A stretch of DNA of 64,000 nt from Candidatus Obscuribacter phosphatis (GCA_001899315.1 MOYA01000001.1:2369882-2433881), one strand, 5' to 3'. Shown: positions 16,552 to 26,259, counted from the first letter of the stretch. A program made the numbers and translations. Notes: a model not told the origin generated them from the sequence alone.

Positions 16552-18549
16552 TTATTCGGCAGCCAGCTTTTCAAAGCTATGAGTAGAGCCGGTAGAAACA
16601 CCAACCAGCATACGAGCACCCGGCTTGCCGGTGGCTCTTTCGCTAAATTCGATATTCCAAACTTGCTCGCCGTATCCGTTGGCCGACTCTTTGGTCAGTT
16701 TGGACGGACGCAATTTTTCAAGAGCATGTGTACGCAGATAGTGATAGCCGATATCTTTGGCTTCTTCCTCGGTGCATTCGAGAGAGAGCGGCTTACCAGC
16801 CAAAATGCGTTCCACATGGGCAACTACAAAGAGCGGCTCGATAGGTTCGCCGTCATACTTGTTGACGTGGGCATCCATCGAGATACCGGTTTCAGCCTTG
16901 ATGTGTCTAGCCATCTGGCTTGTGTAGTTAACTTCCACTGAGATTTTCTTCTTGGCTTTAGCCAAAATCTCAGCCACTTCTTTGGCATGGAAGGGAGCAA
17001 TGTATTTGATATTGAGCATATTGGTCTTGATGCCTTTGGCATTCAAGAGTTCAACAGCTTCCTTGACTACGCCCCAAGTCGAGCCCCAGCAAACCAGGGT
17101 GACATCGGCATCAGCAGGACCTTCCAACTCAGGAGCCGGCAGTTCTTTGAGAAGGTTCTCAATCTTGCGATTGCGCTTCTCCATGATCATGCGGCGGGTG
17201 CCGGGCGAGGTGAACATATCAGAGATGAGGATGCTCTCTTCATCGTGATCGTCAGTGGCCGATACATAGTTGCAGTTGGGAGTGCCAGGCAAGGCGCGAG
17301 GCGAGATACCCGAAGGAGTGAATTTGAAGCGCTTGAACTTGCCTTGATCTTCTTTCCACTCACTGACCACTTCACCGCGATCGATTTTGACTTCGCAGTT
17401 GAATACTTCAGGGTCTACTGTCTCAGGGTGCTCAGAAAGGAGCAGGTCGGACATAAGCAGAACAGGAAGCTGATATTTATCGGCCAAGTTGAAGACTTCT
17501 ACTGTGGTGTCATAGGCATCAGCAATAGATTTAGGAGCCACGATTAGACGTGGGAATTCACCCTGCGAAGCACCATAAACTTGGAAGAGGTCGGCTTGCT
17601 CTGTCTTTGTGGGCAGACCAGTGGAAGGACCACCGCGCTGTACTTCCACAACAACCACCGGCACTTCCATGATGCCGGCCATACCTACTGCTTCGGTCAT
17701 GAGGGCAAATCCACCACCGGCGGTTGCACACATGGTTCTGACGCCGGCGATACCGGCACCGATAGCCATATTGACCACAGACAATTCGTCTTCGCACTGC
17801 TTGACGCAAATGCCGGTCTTGGCTGCATGGCTTGCCATCCAGTGCAAGATTGTAGAAGCAGGGGTCATCGGATAAGCGCTGTAGAACTTACATCCGGCAG
17901 CATAGGCACCGAGTGCAATCGCTTCGTTGCCGGTGATGAAAGGACGCTTCTTATGGCTGAACTTCCACTCTTTGGTGAGCGGTTGGCAGTTTGCCTTGGC
18001 AAACTCGAAACCTGCTTTGAGCAAGCCAACGTTCAGATCGATTACTTTCTCGCCTTTGTGGCTGAAAGTATCGGTCAAAACAGAAGTGGGCTCATCAAGA
18101 CCAATATTGGCCAAATAGCAGACAGCGCCGACGGCTACTGTGTTCTGCATGATCGCTTGCAAAGGACCATGGGTCTTAACGACTTCTTCTGTCACTTTAG
18201 ACATAGGCAAGCCGAGAATCTTGACGCCTTCTCTTACTTGCGAAGGCTCGCATTTGATTCTGTCTGAGTTGAAGATTACTACTCCGCCTTCCTGCACTTC
18301 GCCGGCATGGCGTTCAATAGAATCCTGGTTGAGAGCGACCAAAACGTTGAGGTTATCGCCGTGGCTGAGAACTTTGTTCTCACCGACTCTTACCTTCAAC
18401 CAAATATGACCGCCCCTGATAATTGACTGATAGCTGTTGTACGCATATACGTGAAGACCAAGTCTTCCGCACGAGCGCGCTAGGGTATCGCCGGATTTGT
18501 CGAGACCGTCACCGGCAGCTCCAGCAATCCCAATTGTGACTTCCTGCAT
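16552..18549 (-). CDS. korA: 2-oxoacid:ferredoxin oxidoreductase, fused gamma-alpha subunit
   Basis: This 665-residue protein has the gamma domain first (about 1-190; GAAGDGLDKSGDTLARSCGR) and the alpha domain after about 200 (GNEAIALGAYAAGCKFYSAY, GGPSTGLPTKTEQADLFQ). That gamma-alpha order is usual for KorA of two-subunit enzymes. A C-terminal transketolase-like domain (DVTLVCWGSTWGVVKEAVE) completes it. Start ATG 18549 has GAGG eight bases upstream. It forms an operon with korB. Like most two-subunit enzymes, it has no ferredoxin-like cluster domain. Confidence 0.93.
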   Translation of the reverse strand: MQEVTIGIAGAAGDGLDKSGDTLARSCGRLGLHVYAYNSYQSIIRGGHIWLKVRVGENKVLSHGDNLNVLVALNQDSIERHAGEVQEGGVVIFNSDRIKCEPSQVREGVKILGLPMSKVTEEVVKTHGPLQAIMQNTVAVGAVCYLANIGLDEPTSVLTDTFSHKGEKVIDLNVGLLKAGFEFAKANCQPLTKEWKFSHKKRPFITGNEAIALGAYAAGCKFYSAYPMTPASTILHWMASHAAKTGICVKQCEDELSVVNMAIGAGIAGVRTMCATAGGGFALMTEAVGMAGIMEVPVVVVEVQRGGPSTGLPTKTEQADLFQVYGASQGEFPRLIVAPKSIADAYDTTVEVFNLADKYQLPVLLMSDLLLSEHPETVDPEVFNCEVKIDRGEVVSEWKEDQGKFKRFKFTPSGISPRALPGTPNCNYVSATDDHDEESILISDMFTSPGTRRMIMEKRNRKIENLLKELPAPELEGPADADVTLVCWGSTWGVVKEAVELLNAKGIKTNMLNIKYIAPFHAKEVAEILAKAKKKISVEVNYTSQMARHIKAETGISMDAHVNKYDGEPIEPLFVVAHVERILAGKPLSLECTEEEAKDIGYHYLRTHALEKLRPSKLTKESANGYGEQVWNIEFSERATGKPGARMLVGVSTGSTHSFEKLAAE

Positions 18550-18769
18550 TTAATTAACCTCGAAACAACGACTTAGCAACGACTTAAGAAGTTTTGATTT
18601 GCCGCTTACTTAGATGGGTCGCCCCACAAAATAAGACCTTTCGAAGGCGCATAGAAATACGCCTGAATACTCGCAGCATAAGATATCACAAAGGTCTTAT
18701 AAGATCGCCGGAAGAAGCCTGAAGCGGCTTAATCGGCAACAAAAGTTGAGGTTGCGAAGTAGCTATTTC

Positions 18770-19099
18770 TTAATGATGCTGGCTTTCGGAATGCTGCTCG
18801 GAAGCGCCCGCCTCGCCGTGAGCGCCGCTTGCACTTTCATTTAGCGGAACAGTCATCCACCAGCCCATGACGCCGATCAAGAGGGCGGCGGCAGCAAAAA
18901 CCACAGCCTTTAACAAAAGATCATGCTCGGGTGCGGCATCGCCGCTGTGACCATGGCTGTCACCGGCATGACTATCATGGCTATGGCTGTCATGGCTATG
19001 ACTGTCGTGGCTGTGACTGTCATGACCGTGACCATGACCATGTCCGTGACCGTCGTGATGATCGTGATCGCAATTGCCGTGGTTGTCGCTATTTGACAT
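18770..19099 (-). CDS. His-rich single-pass membrane protein next to nuoL
   Basis: A 109-residue protein whose first 55 residues are almost only His, Asp, Ser and Gly, with tandem SHDSH units encoded by degenerate 15-18 bp repeats. One transmembrane helix follows (LLLKAVVFAAAALLIGVMGWW), then a short Glu/His tail. Start ATG 19099 has GGAAGAG just upstream. The His cluster should bind Zn, Ni, Co or Cu; a metal store, sensor or chaperone is possible. It sits about 70 bp downstream of nuoL on the same strand, so co-transcription is likely. No family is recognised. Confidence 0.75.
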   Translation of the reverse strand: MSNSDNHGNCDHDHHDGHGHGHGHGHDSHSHDSHSHDSHSHDSHAGDSHGHSGDAAPEHDLLLKAVVFAAAALLIGVMGWWMTVPLNESASGAHGEAGASEQHSESQHH

Positions 19100-19166
19100 T
19101 TTCTCTTCCGTTTAATTTATGAAGACAGTGTGGTTAACAAACAATAATCCAAGCCAAAGCGAGGGT

Positions 19167-21185
19167 CTACCTGGGGGGCAAGTTATAAGCCAACCAAGAG
19201 ATACCCGCCACGGAAGCAAATATGACCAGGGCATAATACTGACCTCTGCCGTTTTGCAGATATTTCAGCACTTCACCCATGCACATGGTGCCCATGCCGG
19301 CGCCATTGACCACGCCTTCCACCAATTTGCCGTCCACTCTTGTCCAAAGTCCTTTGAAGGAAGGCAAGAAAACACGGTCGACCAGTCCGAAGTAAAGGTT
19401 GTCCATGTACCACTTGTTGAAAGAGAAGTTGTAAAGCAAGTGGGCGAAGCCTTCTTTCGACTCGGCAAAAGTTTTGTTGAAGTGCAGGGTCTTGGTTTGA
19501 TACATGGCGAAAGCCAGGAAGATACCAACTGCAGCTACAGCGATGGAAGTGCCCATCAAGGGCAGATTGCAACCTTCAAAATGAGGACCCATAGGTCCGT
19601 AGACGAAAGCGGCAAAGTGATTGGGCAGACCATGCTCAGCGGAAGCGCCGGCAAAGGCAGCCTGCAAGTTAGCTGTGTTGAAGCCAAGATAACCAGTGAG
19701 CATCGAGGGCACTGCCAAAACCAAGAGAGGCCAGGTCATGGAAGCGGGCGACTCATGGGGATGAGCGTTGCCACGGTAAGCGCCGGTAAATGTCATGAAG
19801 TAAAGACGGAACATATAGAAAGCCGTCATACCGGCTGTAGCCATCATCAGCCAACCGATGACCGGGTGACTGTGCATGGCGGCTGAAATGATTTCGTCTT
19901 TTGAAAAGAAACCGCTGAAGATAGGGAAACCGGAAATAGCCAGAGTACCGATCAAGAAACAGAAATGGGTGATAGGCATCGACTTATTGAGACCACCCAT
20001 CTGTCTGATGTCTTGCTCACCATGCAAACCGTGAATGACGGCTCCGCTGCAAAGGAAGAGCATGGCTTTGAAGAAGGCGTGGTTGAAGAGGTGGAAGATA
20101 CCACCGGTGAAAGCGCCACAACCAAGACCGACAAACATATAGCCAAGCTGCGAGCAAGTGGACCAGGCGAGCACTCTCTTGATATCGTACTGACTCATGG
20201 CAATAGTGGCTGCCATGAAGGCGGTGATGGCGCCGACGATTGCCACCACATGCAGTGCTTGCCCCATATGCCCGTCCGGTGTAAGCCAGAGCGGATAGGC
20301 ACGGGCTACCAGGTATACACCGGCGGCAACCATTGTGGCAGCGTGGATAAGAGCCGAGATAGGTGTGGGACCTTCCATGGCATCCGGCAACCAAACGTGC
20401 AAGGGGAACTGCGCCGACTTAGCCATCGGCCCCATGAGGATAAGACAAGATATAAGGAATAGAGATCCTTCACTGAGGAAGCCGGCATCGACAGCTCTGT
20501 GGATGACACCGGACAAATTGGTGCCGTTCTCACCGATAAAACCAAGAACCACTGAACCTTGCCAGAAATCTTTGGTAGCCAGGAAGAACATCAAGATACC
20601 GATAAGGAAGCCGAAGTCGCCAATACGGTTGACTACAAAGGCTTTCATACAGGCTTTGGCAGCCGATTCTTTGTACCACCAGAAACCAATAAGGAAATAA
20701 GAGCAAACACCGACGAGCTCCCAGAAACCATACATCTGAAAGAGGTTGGTGGAGACGACCAAGCCGAGCATCGAACCGGTGAAAAGAGAAAGATAAGCGT
20801 AGAACCTAGAATAGCCGGGGTCTTCGCGCATATAGCCGTGGGTGTAGATTTGCACCAACAAACTAATTCCGGTAACAACGATGAGCATCAAAGAGCAGAG
20901 GTTGTCAACCAGCACTCCCACCGATAAAGTGAAGGCATCAGAGACATACCAATCGATATTTTGTTGGAAGAAAGGCGCCCCGTAGCTGCCGGTGGCGAGA
21001 GCCTGAAATATGGCGATGGCGTGGAATAGACCGTAGAGCACGGCACTTATCGAAACAACCATCGACAAAGTCTTGGAAGCTCTCAAACCCATAATAATAA
21101 GGAAGCCCGCTAAGAATGGAGCTGCGACGATTAGTCCTGCATGCTCGACAAACCATTTGAGCTGATCTGGGGAAAGTGGAAGCAT
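19167..21185 (-). CDS. nuoL: NADH-quinone oxidoreductase subunit L
   Basis: Proton-pumping antiporter-like subunit of respiratory complex I in the cytoplasmic membrane. The 672 residues hold many transmembrane helices and the family blocks FWELVGVCSYFLIGFWWYKE, PMAKSAQFPLHVWLPDAMEG, PTPISALIHAATMVAAGVYL and HLFNHAFFKAMLFLCSGAVI. Conserved charged residues of the proton channel (Glu in WELVG, Lys in MAKSAQ) are present. The C-terminal extension fits the lateral helix. Start ATG 21185 has GGAGAAGA adjacent. It is divergent from nuoM, instead of in the usual K-L-M-N gene order. Confidence 0.95.
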   Translation of the reverse strand: MLPLSPDQLKWFVEHAGLIVAAPFLAGFLIIMGLRASKTLSMVVSISAVLYGLFHAIAIFQALATGSYGAPFFQQNIDWYVSDAFTLSVGVLVDNLCSLMLIVVTGISLLVQIYTHGYMREDPGYSRFYAYLSLFTGSMLGLVVSTNLFQMYGFWELVGVCSYFLIGFWWYKESAAKACMKAFVVNRIGDFGFLIGILMFFLATKDFWQGSVVLGFIGENGTNLSGVIHRAVDAGFLSEGSLFLISCLILMGPMAKSAQFPLHVWLPDAMEGPTPISALIHAATMVAAGVYLVARAYPLWLTPDGHMGQALHVVAIVGAITAFMAATIAMSQYDIKRVLAWSTCSQLGYMFVGLGCGAFTGGIFHLFNHAFFKAMLFLCSGAVIHGLHGEQDIRQMGGLNKSMPITHFCFLIGTLAISGFPIFSGFFSKDEIISAAMHSHPVIGWLMMATAGMTAFYMFRLYFMTFTGAYRGNAHPHESPASMTWPLLVLAVPSMLTGYLGFNTANLQAAFAGASAEHGLPNHFAAFVYGPMGPHFEGCNLPLMGTSIAVAAVGIFLAFAMYQTKTLHFNKTFAESKEGFAHLLYNFSFNKWYMDNLYFGLVDRVFLPSFKGLWTRVDGKLVEGVVNGAGMGTMCMGEVLKYLQNGRGQYYALVIFASVAGISWLAYNLPPR

Positions 21186-21436
21186 TTCTTCTCCGGATTG
21201 TTGTTACCCACTAGATATCTGATGCGCCTGTTTTGTGAATCTGTTTAGAGCAGCTTGCTCTTGACTAGATCGGCTTACAGCCTAGATTGTAAAACTATAC
21301 AATCATGACGACTCTCTCAGTACCTTTCGTCACGCTCTGTAGAGACTAAAAAGTTTTTCTATTCAATAGTGAGCAGCTGTACCAACATTCCATTTATACT
21401 GTCTCCGAATAATTTCAGGATCCTCAGGAGTCGGCT
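21186..21436. other. Divergent promoter region nuoL / nuoM
   Basis: About 250 bp between two complex I genes transcribed in opposite directions. It should hold both promoters and could coordinate them. AGGAG lies eight bases before the nuoM GTG. I could not assign -35/-10 boxes with confidence. Confidence 0.5.
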
Positions 21437-23014
21437 GTGAACGAACCACAACACCTTTTGACAGCGCTGTTCTTAATTCCGCTGATTGGCATGCTTGCCA
21501 TAGCTTGCGGGCCGGAGTCAAGCGCTCGAAAAATGGCCATAGCGTTTTCAAGTGCAATGTGTGCCATGTCGGTATGGCTCTTGACTATGTTTAAACTCGA
21601 TTCTGCTTCGCAGTTCCAATTTGTCGAGAGACTGCCCTGGTTCACTCAACCCTTCCCAGTGCAATACTACGTCGGCGTTGACGGCATGAGTCTTTCACTG
21701 GTGGTCTTGACCGGTTTTATTACACTTATGTCGGTACTGGCCAGCACCAGTATTGGTGACAATCGCCCCAGACTTTACTACAGCATGCTCATGCTGCTCA
21801 TATTCTCTGTTCAGGGCGTCTTCCTTTCTCTTGACCTCTTACAGTTCTTCATCTTGTATGAATTGGAACTGATCCCGATGTATTTCTTGATCGCCATCTG
21901 GGGTGGTCCGCGTCGTTCCTACGCCGCGCTCAAGTTTCTTATTTATACTTTCTTCGGCGGCGTCTTGATGCTGGCTGGCTTGGTCTATATGTATAGCCAG
22001 ATGGGCGTAGGCTCGGGCGGAATGGCCACCTTCGACATGGTTGAACTGGCTAAACTACCGCAGCTTCTCCCCAAAGATATTCAGTGTTTGGCTTGTCTGG
22101 GTTTCTTCCTGGCCTTCATCATCAAGCTTCCTTCATTCCCTGTACACACCTGGTTGCCCGACGCCCACGTCGAAGCCCCCACTCCCATCTCTATGCTTTT
22201 GGCTGGACTGCTCTTGAAAATGGGCTCCTATGGTCTAGTGAGAATTTGTTTGGGCTTCTTCCCCTATTTCTTTGTCGACTATGGTCCGCAAATTATGGCT
22301 CTCGGCGCCTTCAACATTGTTTGGGCGGCAATGGCTTGTCTCATTCAACAAGACATGAAGCGTGTTATCGCCCTGTCTTCGGTCAGCCACATGGGCTTCG
22401 TTTTGTTGGGAGTAGCTTCACTATCGTCAGCAGCTCTTAATGGTGCCATCTTCCAAATGATCTCGCACGGCGTTATTTCAGCCCTGCTCTTCTTCTTGGT
22501 GGGTACAGTCTACGAACGCACCCACACCAGACAAATTGGTGAAATTGGCGGTGGGCTAGCCAAGCAAATGCCGACCCTCTTCTACTTCTGGATGCTGGGC
22601 ACCATGGCTAACCTTGGTCTGCCTGGTCTATCCGGCTTTGTAGCCGAGGCGGCTGTATTCTATGGCTCCTTCACCTCGCCCATGGCACAGCTAGCCGACA
22701 AAGGCGGAATGGTGCAAGGCTGGATAATCTTTGCCGGTCTTGGCGTTATTCTCACCGCCGGCTATATGCTCTGGCTCTTGAAGCGTCTCTTCTACGGCAG
22801 CGAACTGGAAAAATGGAAAGGTCATCTCTCTGATGCCACCCTCACCGAACGTGTGGTTGCATACAGCCTATCTTTCTCAATCTTGGCGCTTGGTATTTAC
22901 CCGCTTATGCTGAGTAAATATTCAGCTCCCTTGGCTGACAAAATGGCTAAAGAAGCTCGCGGCCACATGACCATGACCTACGAAAGCAAACCGGCTGAAG
23001 TAGCAGTCAAATAA
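21437..23014 (+). CDS. nuoM: NADH-quinone oxidoreductase subunit M
   Basis: A 525-residue antiporter-like complex I subunit. Motifs include YYVGVDGMSLSLVVLTGF, LYELELIPMYFLIAIWGG, IKLPSFPVHTWLPDAHVEAP, TPISMLLAGLLLKMGSYGL and SSVSHMGFVLLGVA. The catalytic Glu in ELELIP and Lys in IIKLPSFP are kept. The GTG start at 21437 is supported by AGGAG upstream. No other nuo gene follows it; a convergent VWA gene ends about 40 bp later. Other complex I subunits must be encoded elsewhere. Confidence 0.95.
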   Translation: MNEPQHLLTALFLIPLIGMLAIACGPESSARKMAIAFSSAMCAMSVWLLTMFKLDSASQFQFVERLPWFTQPFPVQYYVGVDGMSLSLVVLTGFITLMSVLASTSIGDNRPRLYYSMLMLLIFSVQGVFLSLDLLQFFILYELELIPMYFLIAIWGGPRRSYAALKFLIYTFFGGVLMLAGLVYMYSQMGVGSGGMATFDMVELAKLPQLLPKDIQCLACLGFFLAFIIKLPSFPVHTWLPDAHVEAPTPISMLLAGLLLKMGSYGLVRICLGFFPYFFVDYGPQIMALGAFNIVWAAMACLIQQDMKRVIALSSVSHMGFVLLGVASLSSAALNGAIFQMISHGVISALLFFLVGTVYERTHTRQIGEIGGGLAKQMPTLFYFWMLGTMANLGLPGLSGFVAEAAVFYGSFTSPMAQLADKGGMVQGWIIFAGLGVILTAGYMLWLLKRLFYGSELEKWKGHLSDATLTERVVAYSLSFSILALGIYPLMLSKYSAPLADKMAKEARGHMTMTYESKPAEVAVK

Positions 23015-23057
23015 AGCGAAACTCGAAACTCAACAAACGGGACTATTGCGGCGCTGC

Positions 23058-24125
23058 CTATTTAGTCTCGTTTTGCTTTAACTCGTCTTGGGCATTTGGA
23101 CGCAGCTCTTGTTGCGGCTCAATCGGCACAAGTTCGGGCGGCGTGAGAATATTCTGCAAAGCAGGCGCTGTGGAGTCACTCGGTCTAATGATTACACGCC
23201 CTTCGATTGCCTTACTTACCGAAGCAGAGACACTCTCGATAAGTTTGGCGGCTGTGTCGGCATCATAATATTTGCCCCCCGACTCATTGGCGATGCAATT
23301 GAGTTGATTGCGCGAAACCGGATCGCCTCTCAAGTTGAGCCCAACCACGTCTACTTTGATCTTGATTCCATACTTGGGTAACTGTCTAATCACTTCGCAA
23401 GGATTGCCACCACAGGTATCTTGTCCATCAGAAATGAGAATGATCGTCTTATTGCCGGTTAGCCCCCTAAAGTCGCTTGCCGCAGCCATCTCGATTGAAT
23501 AAGCCAGAGGGGTCATGCCATAAGGTCTTATTTGTCTAACCTTTTCGATGATGGTGCGGCGGTTGCCTGTACCAATCGGCACAAGCAAAGCTGAATTACG
23601 ACATTCATTGCCGAGGGAGGCAAAGCCCCCGCCGAATAAACTACCGCGGCTACCGGCGCCCTGATAGCCATGACCAAAAACACGCAAACCAAAGTTGACA
23701 TCAGGAGGAATGCGGGCAATAGCATTTTGCAGAACCTGCTTAGCCGCATCAATCTTTTGTGTACCGCCACCAAGACCTTCAAGCATACTGCGCGAGGCAT
23801 CAACGATAAAGAGGACATGAACCGGTCCCCCCTGTCTTTCTACGCCGGTCTGGAGCGTCGTGCTGTCTGTATTTACCTGTAATGTAGTACTGCCGGTGCC
23901 AGTTTGTAATGTAGTGCTACCGGTGCCAGTCTGTAATGTAGTACTGCCGGTGCCGCCCTGCAAATAGGGATTATTAGAAGGACTACTAGAAGCACCAGAG
24001 GGAACCGGCACCATCATCGGTACATAGTCTCCCGCTTGCGCCCAAGCTGGTTGAAAGGCGAAAGAAGCAAGGGCTAAACTCAGCGCCGACAGAGCGAACG
24101 TCCTTTGGCGGGCGAATTCAGTCAT
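23058..24125 (-). CDS. Secreted von Willebrand factor A-domain protein
   Basis: From ATG 24125 this is a 355-residue protein. The signal peptide ends near AFQPAWAQA. A low-complexity linker has four imperfect 9-residue STTLQTGTG units. A VWA domain (about residues 105-300) has an intact MIDAS motif, DASRS in HVLFIVDASRSMLEG, plus SDGQDTCGGNPCEV. The domain should bind a divalent metal and a protein ligand outside the cytoplasm. The start overlaps the stop of the CAP gene by eight bases (ATGACTGA), so the two are translationally coupled. The ligand is unknown. Confidence 0.85.
   Translation of the reverse strand: MTEFARQRTFALSALSLALASFAFQPAWAQAGDYVPMMVPVPSGASSSPSNNPYLQGGTGSTTLQTGTGSTTLQTGTGSTTLQVNTDSTTLQTGVERQGGPVHVLFIVDASRSMLEGLGGGTQKIDAAKQVLQNAIARIPPDVNFGLRVFGHGYQGAGSRGSLFGGGFASLGNECRNSALLVPIGTGNRRTIIEKVRQIRPYGMTPLAYSIEMAAASDFRGLTGNKTIILISDGQDTCGGNPCEVIRQLPKYGIKIKVDVVGLNLRGDPVSRNQLNCIANESGGKYYDADTAAKLIESVSASVSKAIEGRVIIRPSDSTAPALQNILTPPELVPIEPQQELRPNAQDELKQNETK
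23868..23960. repeat. 27-bp tandem repeats inside the VWA gene
   Basis: Three to four copies of about 27 bp (gtagtactgccggtgccag plus eight bases), which encode the STTLQTGTG units between signal peptide and VWA domain. Copy number may vary between strains. Confidence 0.8.
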
Positions 24126-26259
24126 CTTTCTTTTCCTCGGCTTTTTCATCTTTGCCTTCTTCTTTAGCATCGCCGGAAGCTTTAGCTTCGCTCTCTTCTT
24201 TAGCTTTCTTCTTTTTCTTCTCTTCTTTTAGGCGCTTCTCTTCTTGCTTTCTAGCTTCCTCAGCCGCTTTCTTTTTGCTCTCGGCTTCTTTCTTTGCCCG
24301 ATCAGCCTCTAGTTTGGCAAGCTCAGCATCTTTCTTGGCTTGCTCAGCATTTTCTTTAGAGAGCTTACCTTCTGAATTGCCTTCAGACTTACCTTCAGAC
24401 TTACCATCCGGCTTGCCCGCCACCAAAATAACTCGGCGACTAATTGGTATAGACTTCTGCCCCTTGCCCAGTGTTCCCCAAACAGTCACATAATATAGAC
24501 CCTCTTTATTTTCATTATTGAGGGGCAGTTTGACATTGAAAGCTGCTCCATCTAACTTAACCCCGCCCTTCACCGGGATGTCCGAAACCGGACGAGGCTC
24601 GCCGGGAGAACCAGCTACTGCAATCAAGGGCGCGGCCAGAGCGATTGGCGGAAAGAACATGCCACCAGCCACGGCGGCTACCATGCCACCAATTTTGATG
24701 GCGGTGACAGCCTTGCTGTAGTCATGCTCCGAGCGAGCAGAATAAGCAACATAATCAAGCGGAGGGAAGTAAGGCAAAGCTTCTTCGCCATCGTCACCGG
24801 CTGGAGCCGCACCGCTTTGATTGGCTTCCCATGCCAAGGTCACTCTATCGAAAACATAGGGACTATTCATCACCCCTTTAACTTCCACTTTTTCACCCTG
24901 CCCAACCTGAAAAGGCAAAGGTCCCATCAGAGCGTGACGGCTGACCACATTGCAGACAGCGACAAAGCGACCGCTTGAGCCCAGAGAATTAACTGAAAAA
25001 CCGATATGGGTGGAGTCAGGCGAGAGTATAGAATCACGGTCGTCCTGCCTGCTCAAAAAGACCTTGAGCAATCTGGCAGCAGCAGCCTTGCAAGGCTTGA
25101 CGGCACCAACATCTGTGCACTTGACCGAGGCAATACTTTCAGTAAGCGCGTCCGTCCCTTCGACAAGAGTGTAACGCCTATCTGGTCCAAGCCCAGACTC
25201 ATCGAAGTGTGAAACCTGGCCGCGCGATGCCAAATATGCACCGTGGGTAGTAGCAAGCTTTTCCGCCAGATTATCTGGAGTCAAAGGCGAAAGTCCATAA
25301 TTAGCCCTTTCAGCATTGACTATCTCGATAGCAAAACGCCCTACCTGATCGGGTGTACTCGGCTCAAGGTTCTCTCGCTTGCCGGCAATTTCATCAAGAT
25401 AATGCGCTTCCTTAACAGTCTCAAGCGGCAGACCACCGGGGCTTGCCCCCAAATCATCAAGAGAGGGAAGCGGCTCTGAGGCCCGCTCCGGCTCCATACC
25501 ACCTAAGATAGTCTTTTTAAGTCTTTCGGTACGATCAAAAAGCGTATCTTCTCTGAAATCTTTTTTGAAGACTACCTGCTCTAAAATCGACAATCTTTCG
25601 CCGATTGGTGCACCACTATTGGTGCGCCCTAGTGTCACTTCTTCGAGGCGACCGATGGTAGGATACTGATCAACACCATTGTTTGGATAGGGAGGCGCCG
25701 GTCTGGCAGCGCCCGCGCTGTAGGGATTGTTGCTGCTGTTGTTATTGCTATTAGTATTAGGCGAAGTTGTGGCGGCAGGCAAAGTATCTATTTGGGGCAC
25801 ACCGGGTTTGAGTACGCCGGAATTGAGTAAACTTGTATCGGCAGATGTAGGGCTGGAACCAGGAGTGGCGATACCACCAGTAGTGCCTGTATTTGAGGCG
25901 GCAGGCGCTGCCATCGCGTGGTTATGACCATTATTATTATGTCCGGTATTGGTTGCAGGACTGGCTTGTCCATAAGGTGCAACACCATTGGCGCCGGTAA
26001 GTGGTCGACTAATGCGGGTGGGAGCAGGCAAGGGAGGACTGCTTGCCGAATTGGATGGGTTGGCAGCCGGTCTTTCTATTCTATTGGGGTTAGCCGTACT
26101 CTTAAAAAATGATGGTTCGGGGGGCGGCGGCGCTGCTTGCGCGAAAGCGGCCGAAGCAAAATTAGCCGAGGCAATACTAATGGAAAGGGCGGCAACAAGC
26201 CCCCGCCTCAAGATTGGGGCGGACTTACCTGTCGACAATACTGCATTTCGATGGCGCAT
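24118..26259 (-). CDS. Secreted CAP (SCP/PR-1-like) domain protein with charged C-terminal tail
   Basis: A 713-residue protein. The signal peptide ends near ASAAFAQA, followed by a Pro/Asn/Ser-rich disordered stretch. Near residues 200-270 it has RLxxLE-type repeats like those of the partial gene at 1-668. A CAP domain lies near 305-445: VNAERANYGLSPLTPDNLAE, then ATTHGAYLASRGQVSHFD, then STHIGFSV. After it come a beta-rich region, a Gly/Ala/Pro hydrophobic stretch and a very charged Lys/Glu/Ala tail likely to form a coiled coil. CAP domains in bacteria are extracellular, and their activity is mostly unclear. It is coupled to the downstream VWA gene. Confidence 0.82.
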   Translation of the reverse strand: MRHRNAVLSTGKSAPILRRGLVAALSISIASANFASAAFAQAAPPPPEPSFFKSTANPNRIERPAANPSNSASSPPLPAPTRISRPLTGANGVAPYGQASPATNTGHNNNGHNHAMAAPAASNTGTTGGIATPGSSPTSADTSLLNSGVLKPGVPQIDTLPAATTSPNTNSNNNSSNNPYSAGAARPAPPYPNNGVDQYPTIGRLEEVTLGRTNSGAPIGERLSILEQVVFKKDFREDTLFDRTERLKKTILGGMEPERASEPLPSLDDLGASPGGLPLETVKEAHYLDEIAGKRENLEPSTPDQVGRFAIEIVNAERANYGLSPLTPDNLAEKLATTHGAYLASRGQVSHFDESGLGPDRRYTLVEGTDALTESIASVKCTDVGAVKPCKAAAARLLKVFLSRQDDRDSILSPDSTHIGFSVNSLGSSGRFVAVCNVVSRHALMGPLPFQVGQGEKVEVKGVMNSPYVFDRVTLAWEANQSGAAPAGDDGEEALPYFPPLDYVAYSARSEHDYSKAVTAIKIGGMVAAVAGGMFFPPIALAAPLIAVAGSPGEPRPVSDIPVKGGVKLDGAAFNVKLPLNNENKEGLYYVTVWGTLGKGQKSIPISRRVILVAGKPDGKSEGKSEGNSEGKLSKENAEQAKKDAELAKLEADRAKKEAESKKKAAEEARKQEEKRLKEEKKKKKAKEESEAKASGDAKEEGKDEKAEEKKDD

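Noticed and set aside
15687-18267. Long plus-strand open frames across korA and korB
   Set aside because: Antisense shadows of strongly conserved enzymes, with no protein-like features.
19119-20927. Plus-strand open frames of 120-255 codons opposite nuoL
   Set aside because: They are frame shadows; composition mirrors the hydrophobic NuoL codons.
24152-24493. Plus-strand frame rich in Phe and Ser
   Set aside because: It is the antisense of the Lys/Glu-rich tail of the CAP protein.
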